From: Streptomyces sp. NRRL B-1347 | Lineage (GTDB): Bacteria; Actinomycetota; Actinomycetes; Streptomycetales; Streptomycetaceae | DNA length: 43,163 nt | Direction of reading: 5' to 3' | Assembly (NCBI RefSeq): GCF_000720325.1 | Contig: NZ_JOJM01000068.1 | Location: forward strand, 1-43,163 | Shown: positions 40,462-43,163 of the stretch, in pieces | Layout: every line of letters starts with the position of its first letter | Numbering within the stretch: position 1 is the first letter of the stretch | Notes under the pieces: generated by a model | What the model was told of the DNA's origin: nothing | Databases searched by the model: none | What the model saw: only the letters and a program-made list of their open reading frames with translations | Program-made: the position numbers and the translations under genes

Positions 40462-42090
40462 CTAGGCCTTCTTCGGCTCCTCAAGACGCGGGAAGAGCAC
40501 CGCGCCCTTCGTCACCGTCGAGCCCGCGGGCAGCAGGCCCCAGGCGCCGGCCCCCTGGACCTGCTGGTCCGCGAGCGCGCCCAGGGACGCCTCGGCACCG
40601 AGGGAGTCCCAGAGCTTCTGGGAGGTGTCCGGCATGACGGCGTTGAGCAGCACGGCGACGCCGCGCAGCGACTCGGCGGCCGTGTAGAGGATGGTGGCGA
40701 GGCGGGCCTTGCCCTCGTCCGACTCGTCCTTGGCCACCTTCCACGGCTCCTGCTCCGTGATGTAGCCGTTGACCTGCTTCACGAAGTCGAAGACGGCGAG
40801 GATGCCGCCCTGGAAGTCCAGGTCTTCGCCGATCTTCCGGTCCGCCGCGGCGACGGCCTGCGCGAGGCCCTCGTGCACCGCGGTCTCCGCCGGGCCGTCC
40901 GCCGTGGCCGCGGGCAGCGCGCCGCCGAAGTACTTGCCGACCATGGCGGCCACGCGCGAGGCGAGGTTGCCGTAGTCGTTGGCCAGCTCGCTGGTGTAGC
41001 GGGCGGTGAAGTCCTCCCAGGAGAAGGACCCGTCCTGGCCGAAGGCGATGGCGCGCAGGAAGTACCAGCGGTAGGCGTCGACGCCGAAGTGCGAGGTCAG
41101 GTCCTGCGGCTTGATGCCGGTCAGGTTCGACTTCGACATCTTCTCGCCGCCGACCATCAGCCAGCCGTTCGCGGCGATCTTGCCGGGCAGCGGGAGGCCC
41201 TGGGCCATCAGCATGGCGGGCCAGATGACCGCGTGGAAGCGGAGGATGTCCTTGCCGACGAGGTGCACGTTCGCCGGGAAGGTCTCGCCGAACTTCGCCG
41301 GGTTCTCGTTGTACCCCACGGCCGTGGCGTAGTTGAGCAGCGCGTCGACCCACACGTAGATGACGTGCTTGTCGTCCCAGGGCACCGGGACGCCCCAGTC
41401 GAAGGTGGACCGCGAGATCGACAGGTCCTGGAGGCCCTGCTTGACGAAGTTCACGACCTCGTTGCGCGCGGACTCCGGCTGGATGAAGCCGGGGTTCGCG
41501 GCGTAGTGCTCCAGGAGCCTGTCGCCGTACTCGCTCAGCTTGAAGAAGTAGTTCTCCTCGCTGAGGAGCTCCACCGGCTTCTTGTGGATCGGGCAGAGCT
41601 TCTGGCCCTCGTACGCGCCCTCGCCGTCGAGGAGCTCGCCCGGGAGCTTGTACTCCTCACAGCCGACGCAGTACGGGCCCTCGTAGCCGCCCTTGTAGAT
41701 CTCGCCCTTGTCGTAGAGGTCCTGGACGAACTCCTGCACCCGGTCGGTGTGCCGCTTCTCCGTCGTACGGATGAAATCGTCGTTCGCGATCTCCAGGTGC
41801 TCCCAGAGGGGGCGCCAGGCCTCCTCGACGAGCTTGTCGCACCACTCCTGCGGCGTCACGCCGTTCGCCTCGGCCGTGCGCATGATCTTCTGACCGTGCT
41901 CGTCCGTGCCGGTGAGGTACCACACCTTCTCGCCGCGCTGCCGGTGCCAGCGCGTGAGCACGTCGCCTGCGACGGTCGTATAGGCGTGGCCCAGGTGAGG
42001 AGCGTCGTTTACGTAGTAGATGGGGGTCGAGACGTAGAACGCCTTCGCGTTCTCGTCCGCTCCCTGCTTCTCGGATCCAGTGGCCGCCAT
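40462..42090 (-). CDS. metG: Methionyl-tRNA synthetase
   Basis: 542-residue class I synthetase that charges tRNA-Met. The HIGH-type motif is HLGH (32-35) and the KMSKS motif is at 317-321. The connective domain has one metal knuckle made by C141-x2-C144 and C166-x2-H169. The C-terminal anticodon-binding helices follow, and there is no appended EMAP/tRNA-binding domain, as in the short actinobacterial type. The start is ATG at 42090. The VWA gene ends 38 bases upstream on the same strand, so read-through is possible. Confidence 0.96.
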   Translation of the reverse strand: MAATGSEKQGADENAKAFYVSTPIYYVNDAPHLGHAYTTVAGDVLTRWHRQRGEKVWYLTGTDEHGQKIMRTAEANGVTPQEWCDKLVEEAWRPLWEHLEIANDDFIRTTEKRHTDRVQEFVQDLYDKGEIYKGGYEGPYCVGCEEYKLPGELLDGEGAYEGQKLCPIHKKPVELLSEENYFFKLSEYGDRLLEHYAANPGFIQPESARNEVVNFVKQGLQDLSISRSTFDWGVPVPWDDKHVIYVWVDALLNYATAVGYNENPAKFGETFPANVHLVGKDILRFHAVIWPAMLMAQGLPLPGKIAANGWLMVGGEKMSKSNLTGIKPQDLTSHFGVDAYRWYFLRAIAFGQDGSFSWEDFTARYTSELANDYGNLASRVAAMVGKYFGGALPAATADGPAETAVHEGLAQAVAAADRKIGEDLDFQGGILAVFDFVKQVNGYITEQEPWKVAKDESDEGKARLATILYTAAESLRGVAVLLNAVMPDTSQKLWDSLGAEASLGALADQQVQGAGAWGLLPAGSTVTKGAVLFPRLEEPKKA

Positions 42091-42128
42091 GGTCGAAATC
42101 CTAACGGCCCAGAGAAGATCGACTCACC

Positions 42129-43163
42129 TCACGGCCGCGGGTGCCAGGTGGCCAGGAGGCCGTCGTAGAGCTGCTTGTCGGTGAGCTCCTTGGGGGCGGG
42201 GCCCGCGAGGAAGTGGGCGGCGTTGTCCGCCTTGAGGCGGCGCAGATAGTCGAAGGCCTTGCTGTCCTCGTCGCCGAAGGCGACGAAGGAGAAGAACAGC
42301 GGGTGCCGGGCGGCGTCCGCCAGGGCCTGGGTGGCGGGGCCCTTGGTGTCCGGGGCGCCGTCCGTCTGGAAGACCACCAGGGCGGGGCCCTCGCCGTCGG
42401 TCTTCTCGTAGTGGGCCACGACCTCCTCGACGGCACGGTGGTAGCTGGTGCGGCCCATGCGGCCGCAGGCCGCGTGCAGCTCGTCGACGCGGTTCTCGTG
42501 GTCGGCGGGGGTGAGGGTGCCGGTGCCGTCGATGTCCGTCGAGAAGAAGACGACGTGGACGGTGGCGGTGGGGTCCAGGTGGGCGGCCAGGGCGAGGGTC
42601 TGGTCGGCGAGGGCCTGGGCGGAGCCGTCCTTGTAGTACGGGCGCATGGAGCCGGAGCGGTCCAGTACGAGGTAGACGCGGGCGCGGGTGCCCGTCAGGC
42701 CCCGCTTGCGCAGGGCCGCGCCCGCCGCCTTGTACGCCGGAACGAGCCCAGGGGCCCGCCCCTTCACCCTGGCGAGGCTGACGGCGGGCTTGGCCGGGGC
42801 TTCCACCTCGGGCTCCGCCACGGCCCGGGGCTCCTCCGCCACCGGGGCCTCTGTGGCCTGAGGCTCCTCTGCGACCGGGGCCTCGGTGGCCTGGGGCTCC
42901 TCCTCCTCGGGAGTCTCTATGGGCGCGGGCTCCGCTGGGGTGGAGTCTGCTTCACGGTTGCTCGGCACCTGGGGCTGTGCCCACCCCTCCCCAAGCTCTC
43001 GGCTTCGCTCGAGCAGGGGATGCCCCACTCGCCCTGCGGGACGATTGCCCACAGCGGCAGCGGCAGTCTCTTCGGCGGGGGCCTCCGCCTCGGGGGGCGT
43101 CACGGGCTGTGACTCTTGGGTGCCCTCCAGGGGGGTGGGCTCCGTGGGGGCTTCGCTGGGGGG
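42129..43163 (-). CDS. VWA-domain protein, TerF-like (5' end beyond window)
   Basis: At least 344 residues. The frame stays open to the right edge, so the start is outside. A GTG at 43103 is available but sits inside the same Pro/Glu-rich tract. The C-terminal von Willebrand A domain has the MIDAS motif DRSGSM, a Thr in TSYHRA and QTDGAPD, so it should bind a divalent metal. It resembles the VWA proteins of tellurium/stress gene sets. The N-terminal half is a disordered Pro/Ala/Glu/Thr-rich linker with the repeat [11 protein letters not shown]. Within it, the segment [20 protein letters not shown] is translated from a genomic repeat element (42957-43054). It lies upstream of metG on the same strand. 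Confidence 0.82.
   Translation of the reverse strand, partial: PPSEAPTEPTPLEGTQESQPVTPPEAEAPAEETAAAAVGNRPAGRVGHPLLERSRELGEGWAQPQVPSNREADSTPAEPAPIETPEEEEPQATEAPVAEEPQATEAPVAEEPRAVAEPEVEAPAKPAVSLARVKGRAPGLVPAYKAAGAALRKRGLTGTRARVYLVLDRSGSMRPYYKDGSAQALADQTLALAAHLDPTATVHVVFFSTDIDGTGTLTPADHENRVDELHAACGRMGRTSYHRAVEEVVAHYEKTDGEGPALVVFQTDGAPDTKGPATQALADAARHPLFFSFVAFGDEDSKAFDYLRRLKADNAAHFLAGPAPKELTDKQLYDGLLATWHPRP
42957..43054 (+). repeat. About 100-base repeat element, copy inside the VWA gene
   Basis: It shares GTTGCTCGGC, a 56-base identical core (42973-43028) and a TGCCCACAG end with 28171-28271. In this copy the reverse strand is read through in frame as part of the VWA protein's linker. Confidence 0.85.

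Overview
The window is a chromosomal segment of a Streptomyces, or a very close relative. GC content and third-position GC are very high. Several genes start with GTG or TTG. The gene set includes mycothiol-type enzymes, a Bpa-type proteasome activator (implying an actinobacterial proteasome), PASTA kinases and large PAS-GAF-PP2C regulators. From memory, the gene order metG / aspS / bkdABC / paired pkn genes / bpa matches the block near oriC in S. coelicolor. A 15-base match to the ParB site parS at 1421-1435 supports an origin-proximal location.

Layout. 1-5.6 kb: MoeA-family protein (cut by the left edge), a TrkA-type potassium channel overlapping it, a quinone reductase, a small membrane protein, the proteasome activator and an AhpD-like protein. 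5.7-10.6 kb: two divergent membrane Ser/Thr kinases, a PPOX-fold protein and a NarL-type response regulator. 10.9-14.6 kb: the branched-chain 2-oxoacid dehydrogenase operon (E1 alpha, E1 beta, E2). 14.7-24.7 kb: D-Ala-D-Ala carboxypeptidase, GntR regulator with an MFS transporter, a mycothiol-dependent-isomerase-like protein, a nitrilase-family amidase, a LURP-one-like protein, an M18 aminopeptidase, an acyl-CoA dehydrogenase and an alpha/beta hydrolase. 24.9-28.1 kb: an SseB-like protein, then a short accessory insert, then a pirin. 28.4-33.7 kb: AI-2E-type permease, PAS-GAF-PP2C-ATPase regulator, aspS. 33.8-43.2 kb: two TetR regulators, an NTPase plus substrate-binding-protein pair without a permease, an imine-reductase-like protein, metG and a VWA-domain protein (cut by the right edge).

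The standout is the accessory insert at 25.4-26.8 kb on the minus strand. A 28-codon gene at 26693-26779, too short for ordinary gene finders, has a strong ribosome binding site and encodes a Lys-rich leader ending exactly in AWYIWY. A cytochrome P450 lies 86 bases downstream. AWYIWY is, from memory, the core sequence of tryptorubin A, the founding atropopeptide (a P450-crosslinked RiPP). Precursor plus P450 is the complete minimal cluster of that class, so the strain is predicted to make tryptorubin A or a very close relative. The rest of the window is mostly conserved housekeeping and regulatory genes. These carry clear terminators, several TetR/GntR operator candidates, and three families of intergenic repeats, one of which has become part of the VWA protein's coding sequence.
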